A stretch of DNA of 64,000 bases from Ciona savignyi. Its lineage: Eukaryota; Chordata; Ascidiacea; Phlebobranchia; Cionidae. Shown piece after piece: positions 1 through 11,480 of the stretch. The position numbers and the translations under genes are program-made. Each line of letters starts with the position of its first letter. Within the stretch, counting starts at the first letter, position 1. The stretch is from positions 1 to 64,000 of the forward strand of contig CH003437.1 in NCBI GenBank assembly GCA_000149265.1, written 5' to 3'. The notes under the pieces are model-generated. The model made no database searches, was not told the origin of the DNA, and saw nothing but the letters and a program-made list of their open reading frames with translations.

Positions 1-13
1 GTACCATATTTCA

Positions 14-19
14 TTTATT
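14..19 (-). promoter_or_regulatory. Candidate poly(A) signal of GCNA
   Basis: AATAAA on the minus strand, about 56 bases beyond the GCNA stop codon. Position and exact hexamer fit; cleavage site not seen. Confidence 0.5.
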
Positions 20-74
20 ATATATAAAAGGATGAGCAACATACAGATCTAAAAGGATTGCAATGCTGTTTAAT

Positions 75-1621
75 TTACGACAAGGAAGCAGTTTTAAATT
101 TCTCACTCAAAGCAGTCATCACATCTTTATGAGAGTCCGCACGCAAATTGCTTTGGAGTCCTAACTTGGTTAGTTTATAATTCTCCTTGACGAAGGTAGC
201 AAATGGGTTGAGGGGTTTTTCATTCTGTAGTTTACCAGGCGTTTTACTTGGTTTAGTGAGAACCAGTTTGCCACGACAACGTCCACAGAGTTTCTTCTCA
301 ATGTCGATTGATTTTGAATGTCGACCAATTGTCGACTTGCACCTGAGAATATAAAAAAATTACATAATAATACTACATACAAAATAACATAATATTGTAA
401 AATTGAAATATGATTTAAAACGCTAATATTTAGCTATTAGAATTTTGATAATAGTAAAGTATGGGTCTTCTAAACATTAATTTGATATCATATTCATTAT
501 TACCAATAAAAAACACATTTTAATTACGGTAATAAGATTAAGATTAACCTTGAGCACTCATATATGAATTTATATTCAATATCGTAGTTATGGCATCTGT
601 CAATTGACGGTAGTTCCGGGTGCGTCCGTCGTGCACGTGCGGCCCAAGACTTCCAATAAGGCCCATGGCTTTCATTTGCATTGTTCAGCAACCACACTGC
701 AGCATGACACATCTCATGTATTAGTGTGTCACGTAGTCTGTATGAACTGTCAATCACTTTTTGTGACAAGGAAATGGAAGCATCATAGTGAGTGGAAATA
801 CATCTTCCCTCCATTCCAGTTTGGGTTCTCGTTGTTCGCTTGCATTTAGTTATCCCTGCAGTTTTTGTCAATCTATTTGACCATGACACTTCCATTGTTT
901 CTGGCAATCTGTTCTCAAAAACCGACGAGTTAAACAATTTAAATAATCGGGCTGTGAGATCTGCAGCATTTTTTCGAAAAATCCTTCCGCAATTTTCCGG
1001 GATTAGGGAATCTAGACTCGTCAGAAAACAACCTTCAACTTTACATCTTGCTTTAGTTTTGACAATTTTTTCGGTCTGAAAAAGTTTTTCGACAGGTTTG
1101 GATTTCGGTGTTTTGTATGATCCGAGTGAGGGGGGTCTTGCACGGAAATCAGCCGACGGTTGTTTTTCTTTTAAAATTCTTGAACTAAGAGGTTGAAATT
1201 CTTCGTCTGAGATTTCAGAATCGGAAGAAAAACGAATAGATTTATGAGGAGTTGTTACAGACTTTTTTAACACCTTCACTTTTTCTCCGGATTTCGGTGA
1301 AGTGAACACATGATCATCACTGTCAGAAGAGAAATCAATTTTCTTTAATGGAGTGACCACACTTGACCGAATCTTTGGTTTGCAAGCGCTCAGGGATGTT
1401 TTTGGTGTTTTTGTATTGCTTGGTAGCTTTAAAGCATCTGCAATTTCTTTCTCTGAGTCTGATGCTTCAACAGAATCATTTATAAACTCAGATAAACTCC
1501 CATTTGACAGTCGATACTTTTTGGTTGGTTTTGGGGTGCGAACTTTATTTAAAAACAACTCAAAATTATTATCATCATCAGAAGAAGTATCTGATTTCAC
1601 ATTTACTCTATAAGCTGCCAT
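75..1621 (-). CDS. GCNA: GCNA / ACRC-type SprT-like metalloprotease, two coding exons
   Basis: Exons are 1621-549 and 342-75 on the minus strand, joined by a GT-AG intron; the junction codon AGG is split 2+1, and the product is 446 aa. Residues 1-190 are disordered, with acidic Ser/Asp tracts (SSDSD, SDSE) and basic TPK motifs. The SprT-like domain is about 220-345: HEMCH at about 302-306 carries the catalytic Glu and two zinc-binding His, and a third His lies in SHGPYW at about 319. Exon 2 completes a zinc ribbon (CSRC, then CGRC) and an HMG-box-like tail (NPFATFVKENY). Known GCNA proteins act in germ cells against DNA-protein crosslinks; here that role is inferred from family. I chose the MAAYRV start at 1621 over an in-frame Met at 1705 because the extra 28 residues are hydrophobic and unlike the family. 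Nothing is broken. Confidence 0.93.
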
Positions 1622-1951
1622 TTTCTGTGTAAAATGTCGGTTTAAATAAAATAAAATGATTCTATAAAACCCCAATAAAAGTATGTTGTTGCATAAGGTT
1701 AACAAATAATTATTAGAAAACGTTTCGAAATTTTTTTGCTGAAAATTGTTACCAAGATAAAAACCTATTAGGCCTACATATTTTTTCTCTTTTTTATTTG
1801 ATTTGCTGACTTTATAATGTATATTTTTGTACAGTCGGCAATATACTTGTTTACATTACAATATGGTTATTTCGTTGCCTTCACTTTTTTATTTTTAATT
1901 ATAATTTCAGATTAATGAGTTTAATATTTTTTTAGTACAATCGGTTCAGCT

Positions 1952-3568
1952 ATGGCCTCCTCCATACCGAAATCAAACTGCCCTCCCCAACAGCACATGA
2001 AATGGGCAAGTTCTTCATTATTTTTATATCCAATAGTACCTGATGAAATACATAACCTGATAAGTAATCTAGACTGTAAAAAGACAGTAAAACAAAGTGA
2101 TATTCCCACTAAATTCATAAAGCTGTCTGCCAGTGTACTATCCCCAATACTTGCAGATATATTTAATAGCTGCATACAGACAGGTACTTTTCCTGATGTT
2201 CTTAAAATAGCAGAAGTTATACCAATTCATAAAACTGGTGCAACTGATAGATGTACAAATTATCGACCTATCTCGCTATTATCCCAATTTTCTAAATTAT
2301 TCGAAAGGTTGCTATATAATCGGTTATATGATTATCTAATTAAATTTAATCTACTTTCCCCACATCAATACGGCTTTCGTGAGCAATGCTCTACTGCAAA
2401 TGCTGTCTGTGATGTTTATAATCAACTTCTGTTAAACTCTGAAAATAAATTTTATAGCTGCTGCGTGTTTTTAGATTTATCAAAGGCTTTTGATACGGTG
2501 GACCACCAAATACTGTTAGGGAAACTAAATTATTTTTATGGTGTAAGAGGTACACCCATGCTTTTATTTAAAAACTATTTAATAAATAGGTACCAATATA
2601 CCTATGTCAACACCGTGAAATCTGAATCAAGTATGATTACATGTGGTGTTCCACAGGGATCAATTTTAGGTCCATTATTATTCCTGCTCTATATTAATGA
2701 CTTGCCTTGTGCTTCCAACTTTAAAACTAAACTATATGCTGATGATACTGTGTTATTTTTAAAAGATAAAAGTTTGAATGAACTTGAAACCAAAACAAAC
2801 AACGAACTACTAAAGATAACTGAATGGTTGCATTATAATAGACTATCCTTAAACCATTCAAAAACTAACTATATGATAATAAACCCATTTAAATATTGTT
2901 CAACTACTGATTTTAAAGTGGTGTTGGACGGAACCAACTTAAAGCGTGTTAATTCGGTAAAATATTTGGGAGTATATATAGATGATAAGCTTAACTGGAA
3001 TGAACAAATAAAATGTTTAGAAAAAAGAATATCTAAATATTGCGGAATTTTTTACAAGATCAGACGTTATCTAGACATTCGTACTTTGCGCCTGTTATAT
3101 TTTAGCTTCATTCACTCACATTTGCAATATGCTATAATATGCTGGGGTGCAGCAAATAAAACAGTTTTAAAACCGCTTAATGTATTGCATAATAAGATTA
3201 TAAGAATAATTACGTCCAGTCAACGTAGTTGTTCGGTTACTGCACTCTATCAGAAGCTTTACCTACTAAAGTTAAATGACATCTATGACTTAGAAGTTGG
3301 TAAATTTATGCATAAATTGTTTAATAATACTTTACCTCAACCCTTACAATTATTGTTTAAAAAAATAAACACTGTGCATTGTTATGATACTCGTCAAACT
3401 AAAACTACAGTATATTTCCACCCCTCGTTTACTACTAACTTTGGAACCAAAACGATTCTGCATAATGGGATTAAGGTGTGGAAGCTGATCAGTGAATCCC
3501 TTAAACATGCCTCCTATTCCGTGTTTTGTAAACAACTTAAAGTGCAATTAATTAGTAATTATATTTAG
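1952..3568 (+). CDS. LINE reverse transcriptase (RVT_1), uninterrupted, 538 aa
   Basis: The protein shows the ordered RT motifs: NYRPISLLS, then FLDLSKAFDTVDH with the first catalytic Asp, then GVPQGSILGPLLFLLYINDLP, then YADDTVLF with the catalytic DD pair, then YLGVYIDDKLNW. The C-terminal 200 residues are the usual thumb and tail of non-LTR RTs. The frame stays open upstream of the Met to about 1931, so the true polyprotein began further 5' in sequence now lost. There is no stop or frameshift inside, so the copy is recent or still preserved, but without endonuclease it cannot act alone. Confidence 0.9.
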   Translation: MASSIPKSNCPPQQHMKWASSSLFLYPIVPDEIHNLISNLDCKKTVKQSDIPTKFIKLSASVLSPILADIFNSCIQTGTFPDVLKIAEVIPIHKTGATDRCTNYRPISLLSQFSKLFERLLYNRLYDYLIKFNLLSPHQYGFREQCSTANAVCDVYNQLLLNSENKFYSCCVFLDLSKAFDTVDHQILLGKLNYFYGVRGTPMLLFKNYLINRYQYTYVNTVKSESSMITCGVPQGSILGPLLFLLYINDLPCASNFKTKLYADDTVLFLKDKSLNELETKTNNELLKITEWLHYNRLSLNHSKTNYMIINPFKYCSTTDFKVVLDGTNLKRVNSVKYLGVYIDDKLNWNEQIKCLEKRISKYCGIFYKIRRYLDIRTLRLLYFSFIHSHLQYAIICWGAANKTVLKPLNVLHNKIIRIITSSQRSCSVTALYQKLYLLKLNDIYDLEVGKFMHKLFNNTLPQPLQLLFKKINTVHCYDTRQTKTTVYFHPSFTTNFGTKTILHNGIKVWKLISESLKHASYSVFCKQLKVQLISNYI

Positions 3569-3756
3569 GTTTAGTATACGGTACATCATACACTCAGTTA
3601 ATATGTAAATATTTATTCGGAGTAATATTAATATTTGCATTTGATAAATATATTTACTTTGTAATTGTGACCTGTAATTACACCCCATAAGTTTAAGATT
3701 AAAATACCCTTATTTGTATTTATTATTTACTTACTTCACTGTGTATAATATGTAAC

Positions 3757-4106
3757 AGTTTATTAATCACTTAATATAAATCTCTGAATTGTTAGCCCCT
3801 ACTGTTACAGTTATGTTACAAGTTATATTGTATTGTATTGCGTGAGAGTGTAGGCTATTATTTGATTTCCGTTATATATAACTGGAGTATTGTTCATAAC
3901 AAAGTTAAACTATTTTATTGCTTAAGCATCTGTATGAAATTGACTTCCGTTCTATATAACTGTAGTACTGTTTATAGCAAAGTTAAACTATTTTAATGGT
4001 TCTATATGAAAGCGTGTAAATTATTTTATATAATATGTAACAGCTTTAATCTTTTAATATAAATCCTTCTGAATTGCTAATCCCAACTGTTACAGTTATG
4101 TTACAA
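3757..4106 (+). repeat. Internally duplicated 3' tail of the LINE
   Basis: A block containing CTGTTACAGTTATGTTACAA occurs twice (about 3798 and 4088), as does a block ending in AAGTTAAACTATTTTA (about 3903 and 3983). The interleaved direct copies differ by several bases and lie wholly in the LINE 3' tail. Confidence 0.7.
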
Positions 4107-4110
4107 GTTA

Positions 4111-4811
4111 ACCCTTATTTAATCAGATAATTATATATACATTTTTTTATTTTATTTTTTCACAGGGAGGCGCCAAACTAGATAACTTTTAGTTTTTTTT
4201 GGTGCCTTTCTGTTTTGCTGTAGTATTTTTTATTTCTTTGTTTAATTATTGGAATTTTAGTTAACGCCGTATTTGTTTTGGTATACATATGTATATGACA
4301 TGTATTTTTAAATTGTTGGTTATAAACGCTGCAGCGAAAGAAACAAAAATAAAAATTGTATGTATATTGTATATTGTTTTTTATTCCCAAAAATTAATAC
4401 TTTAACATTTTGACTAGTTTGTGGTCCATATAACAGGTTAAAATGACATACATTACTTTACCACGCGACGGTTTGGATAAACCATAAGGGTTTTAACTGT
4501 AATGAACTAACCACCACCTGCAACTCCTAGTAAAAAAACAGCTGTTCATATCGCTTTGTCATGCTTACTTGACATATTTAAACTTCGCGCTCAAAAATTT
4601 GCAAGTCATCAGACATCAAAACGAAAAATTATTTGGAATATTAAACAAATTATGAACTTTACTCTAATTTGTTTTGGTTGTTTGTTTCATATGTAACACG
4701 TTTTCAGAAAGCCGAAACGGTTTAAAACTAAAATAACATTTTAATGGCATAAAACAAATTGTAATATGCTTAATAGCCCCCGTAACTGTCATGCCGATTA
4801 ACTTGGTATTA
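4111..4811. other. Intergenic stretch between LINE and SINE
   Basis: About 700 bases without a convincing gene. Small open frames here are low-complexity and resemble no known family. No RNA gene or clear repeat seen. Confidence 0.5.
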
Positions 4812-5100
4812 GTCCGGCCCGGTGGTCTAGCGGTTTCGTCGCCTTTCAATCGAAAGGTTGCAGGTGCAAAAGCTAGCTAGTCGGTTGTGTCCTTGGGCAA
4901 GGCACTTTACGGACATTGCCTGATCCCAGCGGATTAATGGGTTCTACCAAATTGAAGGAACGTGTCTATCATATACAACACACTGCAATAGCTCCGGTAA
5001 CCCGACGATGGGCGCGAGGTGATCTGACGATTGCCCGTGTGATAACCCCCTAGGTTTTCCCATTCACGGGGATAAACATGAATATCCTATCCTATCCTAA
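4812..5100 (+). mobile_element. tRNA-derived SINE, full-length copy
   Basis: Head GTCCGGCCCGGTGGTCTAGC resembles a tRNA 5' half with an A-box-like core, and GGTTGCAGGTGC resembles a B box. A central block follows (GTCCTTGGGCAAGGCACTTT), then a specific 3' body and a tail of short ATCCT repeats. The central block looks like one shared by many marine deuterostome SINEs (Nin-DC type, from memory). At least six near-full copies lie in this window. Confidence 0.85.
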
Positions 5101-5101
5101 G

Positions 5102-5340
5102 TGTGTCGCTTTTCAGGCGAAAGGTTACAAAATTGAAACTGGTCGTTAAAGAGTCAGCTGTGTCATTGATTGCCTAAACCTAGTGGTATAAAGAGTTCTA
5201 CCAAATTAAAGGAACACCTGAATTATACCCAACAGACTGCAATAGCTCCGGCAACCCGACGGGGGCGAGAGGTAATCTGAAGATTGTGTGTTAACGTCTT
5301 TTGCGTTTTTCCATTCACGTGCATAAACATTTATTTACTT
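5102..5340 (+). mobile_element. Old diverged SINE copy of the same family
   Basis: It follows the previous SINE directly. The head is missing; the cloverleaf 3' arm, central block and body are recognisable but heavily mutated. It is clearly older than its neighbour. Confidence 0.7.
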
Positions 5341-5633
5341 TTTACCGGACTTAGTTTCGATTTTAGGATGAGCTCGTTGCTAAGAACTTTTTTTGTTTGT
5401 AAGCTGCATATGTATCGGTAGCGTTAACTATTCGGTAACACTACCGTAAATATCAATGTATATAATCGGGAATATAGAATGAATAGAGAGAGACCTCTAT
5501 GGATTTTGTTGTGCATGAGGGTATTTCCCTTTACATAATCAAAATAGGATACTTTAGCCCGAGTCGTGCTTATAACGCAATAGAACCAAAACCTAACTTA
5601 GCATACTGTTTAAAGTGTTATAACTGTCTTACA

Positions 5634-8600
5634 ATGGAGATGGAGCAAAGCACGTCAAAACAGGAGAAAGTGGAGAACGGTAGGAAATTACGTGATACAT
5701 TTGTTGATAGTTCAGTAAAAAAATCGCGCATGTGTTTGAGCAGATATAAGTCTTTTTCCTGCCAAAAGTCAAACACGAAAACTAAAAAGGGGGAAGGAGG
5801 GAATCTGCTCACTAAAACTATTGAAACCAATTTCAACCCCAAATAATAGTAATCTACCAAATTAAAGGAACGTGTCTATCATATCCAACACACTACAATA
5901 GCTCTGGTAACCCGACGGTGGGCATGAAGTGATCTGACAATTTCACATGTGTTAACCCCCTTGGTTTTCCCATTTACGAGGATAAACGTAAATATCCTAT
6001 CCTAAATCGTAAATCCCTAATCTTTATTTCCGTGTGCATTTTCCCACCTTTAATAGCCTATTTCCCCATTTTCCCGTATGGAAAGTACGTCAATTTTCGC
6101 CGAGATCTCGAGTGTGCACACGCCAAATATTTAAGTGTGCAGTGTGCAAACGTCCAAGAGTGCACAAAATCTTCTTTTTATTACTATTTTGTAAAAAACA
6201 CAAACAAACATATTATTCTATCCTAAATCTATCGTGTCCATGAGCTCAACATATCTATCTACGTAACAAAAAACGTACTGATAGTAAATTACCCGAGGTC
6301 CAGAGGTAGGTTTACAGGTTTGTTGGAAATTATACGATGTTTATACTGCCAGCTCGCAATCGTGTAAAATTACCCAAGTGTGCAAAGACGCAGGGGAAAA
6401 AAAAACTCGAGTGTGCAGCTGCCGTACTTTCCATACTGGCCCATTTTTATTTTAGTTTTCCACCAGATAGTTTTGTGCATGTAATCTGGTTGAAGGAGTA
6501 TCTCAAGGGACATGCAGAACTATAATAACAGCCGCATATTTTTTATAAAATGACGCCGTTTCGTCCGATTTCTTAAAAAAGTGTTGGTTTAAATTTCATT
6601 AAAATTCCCCCTGCATAGTCATCTTTAGTTGAAACGAACTATTTCTTCACATCTTCCCTTTGTTTTAGAACTTAAACCTAAATAATCATATTTTCCCAGC
6701 CTTTCAAATATATAAATATTTATAAGGTTTTAATATAAGCTTTTCCACATGTTTTAGTTTAACATAAGATAAATCTTACACATAAAGGAGGCTCACTTAA
6801 ACAATAAAAGCTAATTCTAACCATGCTCCAAATACTAATATTAACTCCAAAACTTACTGTAAACTTAACCCCAGCCCTAACTAACCCTAATGCCCTAATC
6901 TTCACTGAGTAAGCAGTTTTTCTCCTTCCGTCCGGCCCGTTGGTCTAACGGTTAAGTGCGTCGCCTTTCAATCGAAAGGTTGAAGGTGCGAAACTGGCCG
7001 CTAGCTAATCGGTTGTGTCCTTGGGCAAGGCACTTTACGGACATTGCCTGAACCCAGCGTATTAATGGGTTCTACCAAATTGAAGGAACGTGTCTATCAT
7101 ATACAACACACTGCAATAGCTCCGGTAACCCGACGGTGGGCGCGAGGTGATCTGACTATTGCCCGTGTGTTAACCCCTTGGTTTTCCCATTCACGGGGAT
7201 AAATATGAATATCCTATCCTATCCTATTAACCTTCTTTAAATTACTTAAATATTTGTATTTCACAGCTCCAGTGTTGACCGGCAGTGGAGGCAATGGCAG
7301 TGTTGCCGTAAAATTGCACCCGCTTGTAATTATGAACATATCTGATCACTGGACACGATTAAGAGCTCAGAAAGGAAAACCCTTACCAGGTATTATTATT
7401 TGCCTTATTGGGCAGAACAAAACTAGAAATATCTTCTTACATATAAAATACACTATTATATTTCTGGCAACTCGACTGTTGACATAAGGTAATCTGATAA
7501 ATTCCATCACTGTTGGTACAGGAATTTAATAGGTGATAGGAAGTAACACTACATACGAACACTAAGTGGATATTCATGTTTTATCACCCAAAAATGGGAA
7601 AACCAAGGGGGTTAACATATGGGCAATCGTCAGATTACCTCGTGCCCATCGTCATGTTAATGGAGCTATAGCAGTCGGTTGTGTATAATTGAAACGTTCC
7701 TTTAATACAGTACAACCCATTATTCCGCTGGGTTCAGCTGTTCAGGCAATGTCCATTAAGTGCCTTGCCCAAGGACACAACCGACTAGCTAGCAACTAGT
7801 TTCAAATCTGCAACCTTTTGGTTGAAAGACGTCGCACTTAACCACCAGACTAACCGGTCAGACAAACATAGCATGTTCACATTACTTGTTACAGTTAGTT
7901 ATGTGGATTTATTTCTATTAAATACATCCTTACATTCCCTTTTTATTCTATTTCTTATCCCATTCTATGGTTCCAGTATTTGGTGCACTCATTGGTAAGC
8001 AAGTTGGAAGGACGATTGAACTGATGAACTCATTTGAGCTTCTTTATATGGAAATAAACGAGGATATTTTGATCGACACAGAATATTACTACTCAAAGGA
8101 GGAGCAATGTAAATTTGTTTTTTTATCTAGATTTTGATCTATGCATAAAATATCTGATTTCTAATAACGGTTACTGGTGAAAATACTGGTGAAAAATTAG
8201 AAAAAAAACTTGAAATGTTTGGCTGTTTTTGGTAATTGCAGTGTCATCCAAAATATGGTAAGCTGCAACTCCAAAACTTAATATAAATTTAACCCCAGCC
8301 CTTACTCACCCTAATGCCCTATTCTTTTATTTGAGCAGTTACCCTACTTCTCAGCTTGTTATTGAAAATATAGTCAACTGCAATCGCAAAATCTTTTTAA
8401 TTTGTCATTGCTTTGAGATTGACATAAAGTAATGGACAGGGCTAGAGTTACATAATGTATTTAATAACTAATCTCCCCTAACTGCATTTTTACTGACTCA
8501 AAAAGAATTATTGTTTTTTATAAACACAAGTGCTTTTGGACACAGCTTTTTTGTATTTTAGAATAAGAACTTTTGGAATTAAATTGACAGTTATATAAAT

Positions 8601-11480
8601 ATTATCCCTACATATCCACTTCTGTGACACAATTTATGTATGAGGTTTGGGTGTTTTGGGCTCTCTATCGTCTCCAAGGTTACATCAATATCCTTTATGT
8701 TGTATATAAAAAAGAACAAAACCTAAAAACCCCAAAAACCCAATAACGCTCAAACCAATTTTTTTTATATATTTAAAAAATAAATATCCAGTAATACAAA
8801 TGTTTCATTGATTCCAAAAAAAAAGTTTACTCATAAAACAGTATGTATATTGATATACAGTACAAGTATCTGAACTTAGTTACCAACGGTGACTTTTCAT
8901 TTCAATAATAAAAATCAACTTTTTTCATCTAAAATGCTTAAATGCTTCATCTACAGTCAAACAAGTGTTTAAAGACCTCGATTTCCATGGCTGGTACACA
9001 ACCGGGGGGGTTCCTACCGAACTTGATATGAAGGTCCACCAGCAGATTTGCGGGATAATTGAAAGCCCCATTTTTCTCAAACTTAACCCGCAAGCTGCAT
9101 CTACAGATGTAAGTTGCCACTATGGGTTATGATTTTTGGTATAGAAATATTCATGTTTATCCCCGTGAATGGGAAAACCAAGGGGGTTAACACACGGGCA
9201 ATTGTCAGATCACCTCCTGCCCACCGTCGGATTACCGGAGCTATTGCATTGTGTTATATGTGATACACATGTTCCTTCAATTTGGTAGAACCCATTAATC
9301 ATCCACTGGGTCCAGGCAATGTCCGTAAGTGTCTCTTGCCCAAGGACACAACCGACTAGCTAGCGACCAGTTTCGCACCTGCAATGTTTGGATTAAAAAG
9401 CGACGCACTAAACCTCCAGACTAACAGTCCATATGACTGTCATTCAGGCAGTATTCTCTAAAATCACCACCAAAAAAATTGTTTCTATGTCCAGCTCCCG
9501 CTCAACATCTATGAGTCGGTAATTGATGTCACGGACGGGACGGCGGTTTCCCGACTAGTCACGCTCCAGTACACATTAGCCACTGAAGAAGCAGAGCGTA
9601 TCGGCGTTGATCACGTCGCGAGGGTCTCCAATGTTGATTCCTCCTCGGTTTCGTACGGTGGGTTTTTGTTGTTAAACTTGATTATTTAATTTTTTGATAA
9701 TTATGTTGTATTCATTAATGATTTTTTTATAATTTTTTTGGTATATTTTTGTATTTTTTAGAATTTGTTTGTATTCTCTATTTGTTTTTGTAAATTATTT
9801 GGAATTTTTTAAAATTTATTTTTATAAATTTCTTTTAATTTTTTTTGCTTCTTTGTTGGAGAAATGATGAATATATTGTTGATCCTTAAAAATACAAAGA
9901 GAATAAGGGCAGAAACACAGTGGTAACAACTTATCAGCTGCATATACATACAAGATATAACATGGAGAAAAACACAAATAGACATAACTGTTAAACCTAA
10001 CAACAAGAAATAATAAACAATATACCGGTAATTTGTAAATATTTAACAGTGAAATGCTGCTTAACAGTACTTTTAGGTATAGGAGTAGATATTTATGTTT
10101 ATTGTTTATCCCTAAAAATGGAAATCACAAAAGGCTTTTTTAACACACAGACAATCGTCAGATAACCTCTCTGCCAAATTTATATAATTTTTACCATTTT
10201 TGTTGTCAGCGTCGGAACATCTAGCCAGCCAGCACAGCTCAATCTCGATGCTCTACACTCGAGTGAGACTGCTTCGAGACTATATGGAGGCGGTGCAAAA
10301 TGGGGAACTCCCCCGGGACCACGAAATCATGAGATCGTTGCAGGCTTTGTGCAAACGCCTTCCTGTTCTTGGAGCAGAGACCTTGACGAGCGATTTGCAC
10401 AACGTAAGGAAACTTCTGTAATCTCCACTTCTGGATATATATTATTTTTTCACTCTTTTTTAAATACCCTTTTATTCAACTATTTTTTTTAGATACTTTT
10501 TTTACTAAACTCTATTTTTAGATACTTTTTTATTTAACTCTTTTTTATTCAACTCTTCTTTAAATGCTCTCTTTTTTATTCTTCATTTAAATCTTTTTAG
10601 ATACATATTCTTTATTCTGATCAATTTTATTCAACTCTTTTTTAGATACTCTTTTATTCAACTCTTCTTAAGATACTTTTTTTTAATTTTTTTTTACATA
10701 CTATTTTTTTTACTAAACTCTATTTTTAGATACTTTTTTATTTAACTCTTTTTTATTCAACTCTTCTTTAAATGCTCTTTTTTATTCTTCATTTAAATCT
10801 TTTTAGATACATATTCTTTATTCTAATCAATTTTATTCAACTTTTTTTTAGATACTCTTTTATTCAACTCTTCTTAAGATACTTTTTTTTAATTTTTTTT
10901 AGATACTATTTTTTTTACTAAACTCTATTTTTAGATACATATTCTTTATTCTAATCATTTTTATTCAACTCTTTTTAGATACTCTTTTTTTATTCGACTC
11001 TTTTTTGGATACTATTTTTTATTTTTTTTTATTCTTGGAGGACTGGTGTTAAGATTTAATACAAAGCATAGAATATTCTTTAATGTTACAGCTGCATAAA
11101 TTTAAAAATTGAATCACCGATTTCATACTGGCAATTAAATTGCCTCTTGCGCACTGTAGGGTTAACAGAGCTCTTGAAGTGTGATGAGTTTGATTAAGGC
11201 ATTCATATAGATTTAGTCAATTCATCCACTTACTTCAAGCGATGTCAACTAACTAGCTATTTATCAGTGTCGACCCTTCAACCTTCAGCCAGACATCACC
11301 AGAAATTATTTTATTAATTCATCTGTTTTCTCCCTCCAGCAATACAATGACGTCACTTTGATGACGTATCTAGGCGTGATGAGCAAAGGCAGCCAGACCA
11401 TGAACCAATTTATTTCCAAATTTAACGTTTTGCTGGACAGGCAAAGCGCTGGTCGAAGACTAAGGGGACTTTTTATTTGA
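5634..11480 (+). CDS. COPS6: COP9 signalosome subunit 6 (CSN6), seven coding exons
   Basis: Exons 5634-5679, 7267-7389, 7977-8108, 8957-9108, 9495-9657, 10210-10403 and 11340-11480 all have GT-AG borders and matching phases. They total 951 bases, encoding 316 aa (human is 327). The MPN domain begins at [19 protein letters not shown] and continues through [15 protein letters not shown] and [18 protein letters not shown], the [12 protein letters not shown] stretch and [15 protein letters not shown] are CSN6 hallmarks, and the C-terminus ends in [11 protein letters not shown]6 carries an inactive MPN fold without JAMM zinc ligands and pairs with CSN5 in the complex that removes NEDD8 from cullins. 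Exon 1 ([15 protein letters not shown]) is short and was chosen because its donor phase fits exon 2. Exons 5-7 are repeated downstream. Confidence 0.95.
5790..5850 (+). repeat. Left-end fragment of a small TIR element
   Basis: GGGGGAAGGAGGGAATCTGC followed by ACTAAAACTATTGAAA matches the left end of the MITE at 44018-44197. It is cut short by the SINE fragment that follows. It lies in CSN6 intron 1. Confidence 0.5.
5853..6005 (+). mobile_element. SINE fragment (3' half)
   Basis: Starts at TCTACCAAATTAAAGGAACG and runs to the ATCCT tail. The tRNA-like head and central block are absent. In CSN6 intron 1. Confidence 0.8.
6065..6447 (+). mobile_element. hAT-type MITE, copy A, with 8-bp target-site duplication
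   Basis: Element 6073-6439 (367 bp) has 17-base terminal inverted repeats CC(A/C)GTATGGAAAGTACG. Flanks 6065-6072 and 6440-6447 are both CCCATTTT, an 8-bp duplication. Length, short TIRs and 8-bp duplication fit a nonautonomous hAT element. The interior holds repeated GTGTGCA/TGCACAC words, so it may fold back. It lies in CSN6 intron 1. Copy B is at 23728-24109 in the opposite orientation. Confidence 0.85.
6810..6929 (+). repeat. Fragment of CCCTAA-rich dispersed repeat
   Basis: Shares AACCCTAATGCCCTAAT and GCAGTTT...CTTCC with 44018-44197 and with about 8265-8345. It ends where the next SINE begins, so the SINE probably landed in it. Confidence 0.5.
6930..7227 (+). mobile_element. tRNA-derived SINE, full-length copy
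   Basis: All parts are present: GTCCGGCCCGTTGGTCTAAC head, B-box-like arm, central block, body and ATCCT tail. It lies in CSN6 intron 1, 40 bases before exon 2, in the sense orientation. Confidence 0.88.
7573..7861 (-). mobile_element. SINE, antisense copy
   Basis: Reverse complement of the family: tail-side ATATTCATG first, then GCCTTGCCCAAGGACACAAC central block, and the head at the right end. Moderately diverged; in CSN6 intron 2. Confidence 0.82.
8265..8345 (+). repeat. Fragment of CCCTAA-rich dispersed repeat
   Basis: Shares AACTCCAAAACTTA and ACCCTAATGCCCTA with the fragment at 6810-6929. In CSN6 intron 3. Confidence 0.45.
9147..9434 (-). mobile_element. SINE, antisense copy
   Basis: Complete order of parts on the minus strand, with the central block visible as CTTGCCCAAGGACACAACCG. 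The head is diverged. In CSN6 intron 4, 60 bases before exon 5. Confidence 0.82.
10085..10175 (-). mobile_element. Degraded SINE 3' fragment (unit 1)
   Basis: TTAACACACAGACAATCGTCAGATAACC matches the antisense SINE body with mutations. It recurs at 13860-13940 in the duplicate. Confidence 0.5.
10441..11035 (+). repeat. Degenerate T-rich tandem repeat in CSN6 last intron
   Basis: Dozens of imperfect units built on TTTTAGATACT and TATTCAACTCTTCT, with higher-order repetition. The duplicate intron carries the same array at 14205-14985, with different unit order and length. T-rich on the transcribed strand, so it lengthens the intron without coding. Confidence 0.85.
11100..11290 (-). mobile_element. 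Very old SINE relic in CSN6 last intron
   Basis: AACAGAGCTCTTGAAGTGTG and later AACTAACTAGCTA parallel the antisense SINE body and head with many changes. The duplicate holds the same relic at about 15060-15245. Confidence 0.4.

Larger units (their letters stand above)
1934..4110 (+). mobile_element. 5'-truncated non-LTR retrotransposon (LINE)
   Basis: The unit contains a long reverse transcriptase frame (1952-3568) and an AT-rich 3' tail of about 550 bp. No endonuclease domain lies upstream, so the copy is 5'-truncated, as is usual for LINE insertions. The tail holds two internal duplications: a block at about 3757-3832 recurs at about 4031-4106, and a block at about 3863-3920 recurs at about 3943-4000. 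Both ends are estimates; I see no clear target-site duplication. The RT belongs to the Jockey/CR1/L2-like assemblage; the exact clade needs a tree. Confidence 0.8.

Noticed and set aside
604-1613. Plus-strand open frames over GCNA
   Set aside because: Antisense shadows of the GCNA coding exon with no motifs.
4812-4880. tRNA genes at the SINE heads
   Set aside because: The arms are too mutated for a functional cloverleaf and each is joined to a SINE body; they are tRNA-derived, not tRNA genes.
9809-10006. 65-codon minus-strand frame repeated at 13585-13782
   Set aside because: Lies in the CSN6 intron; its conservation is explained by the duplication, and its content is AT-rich and hydrophobic by composition.
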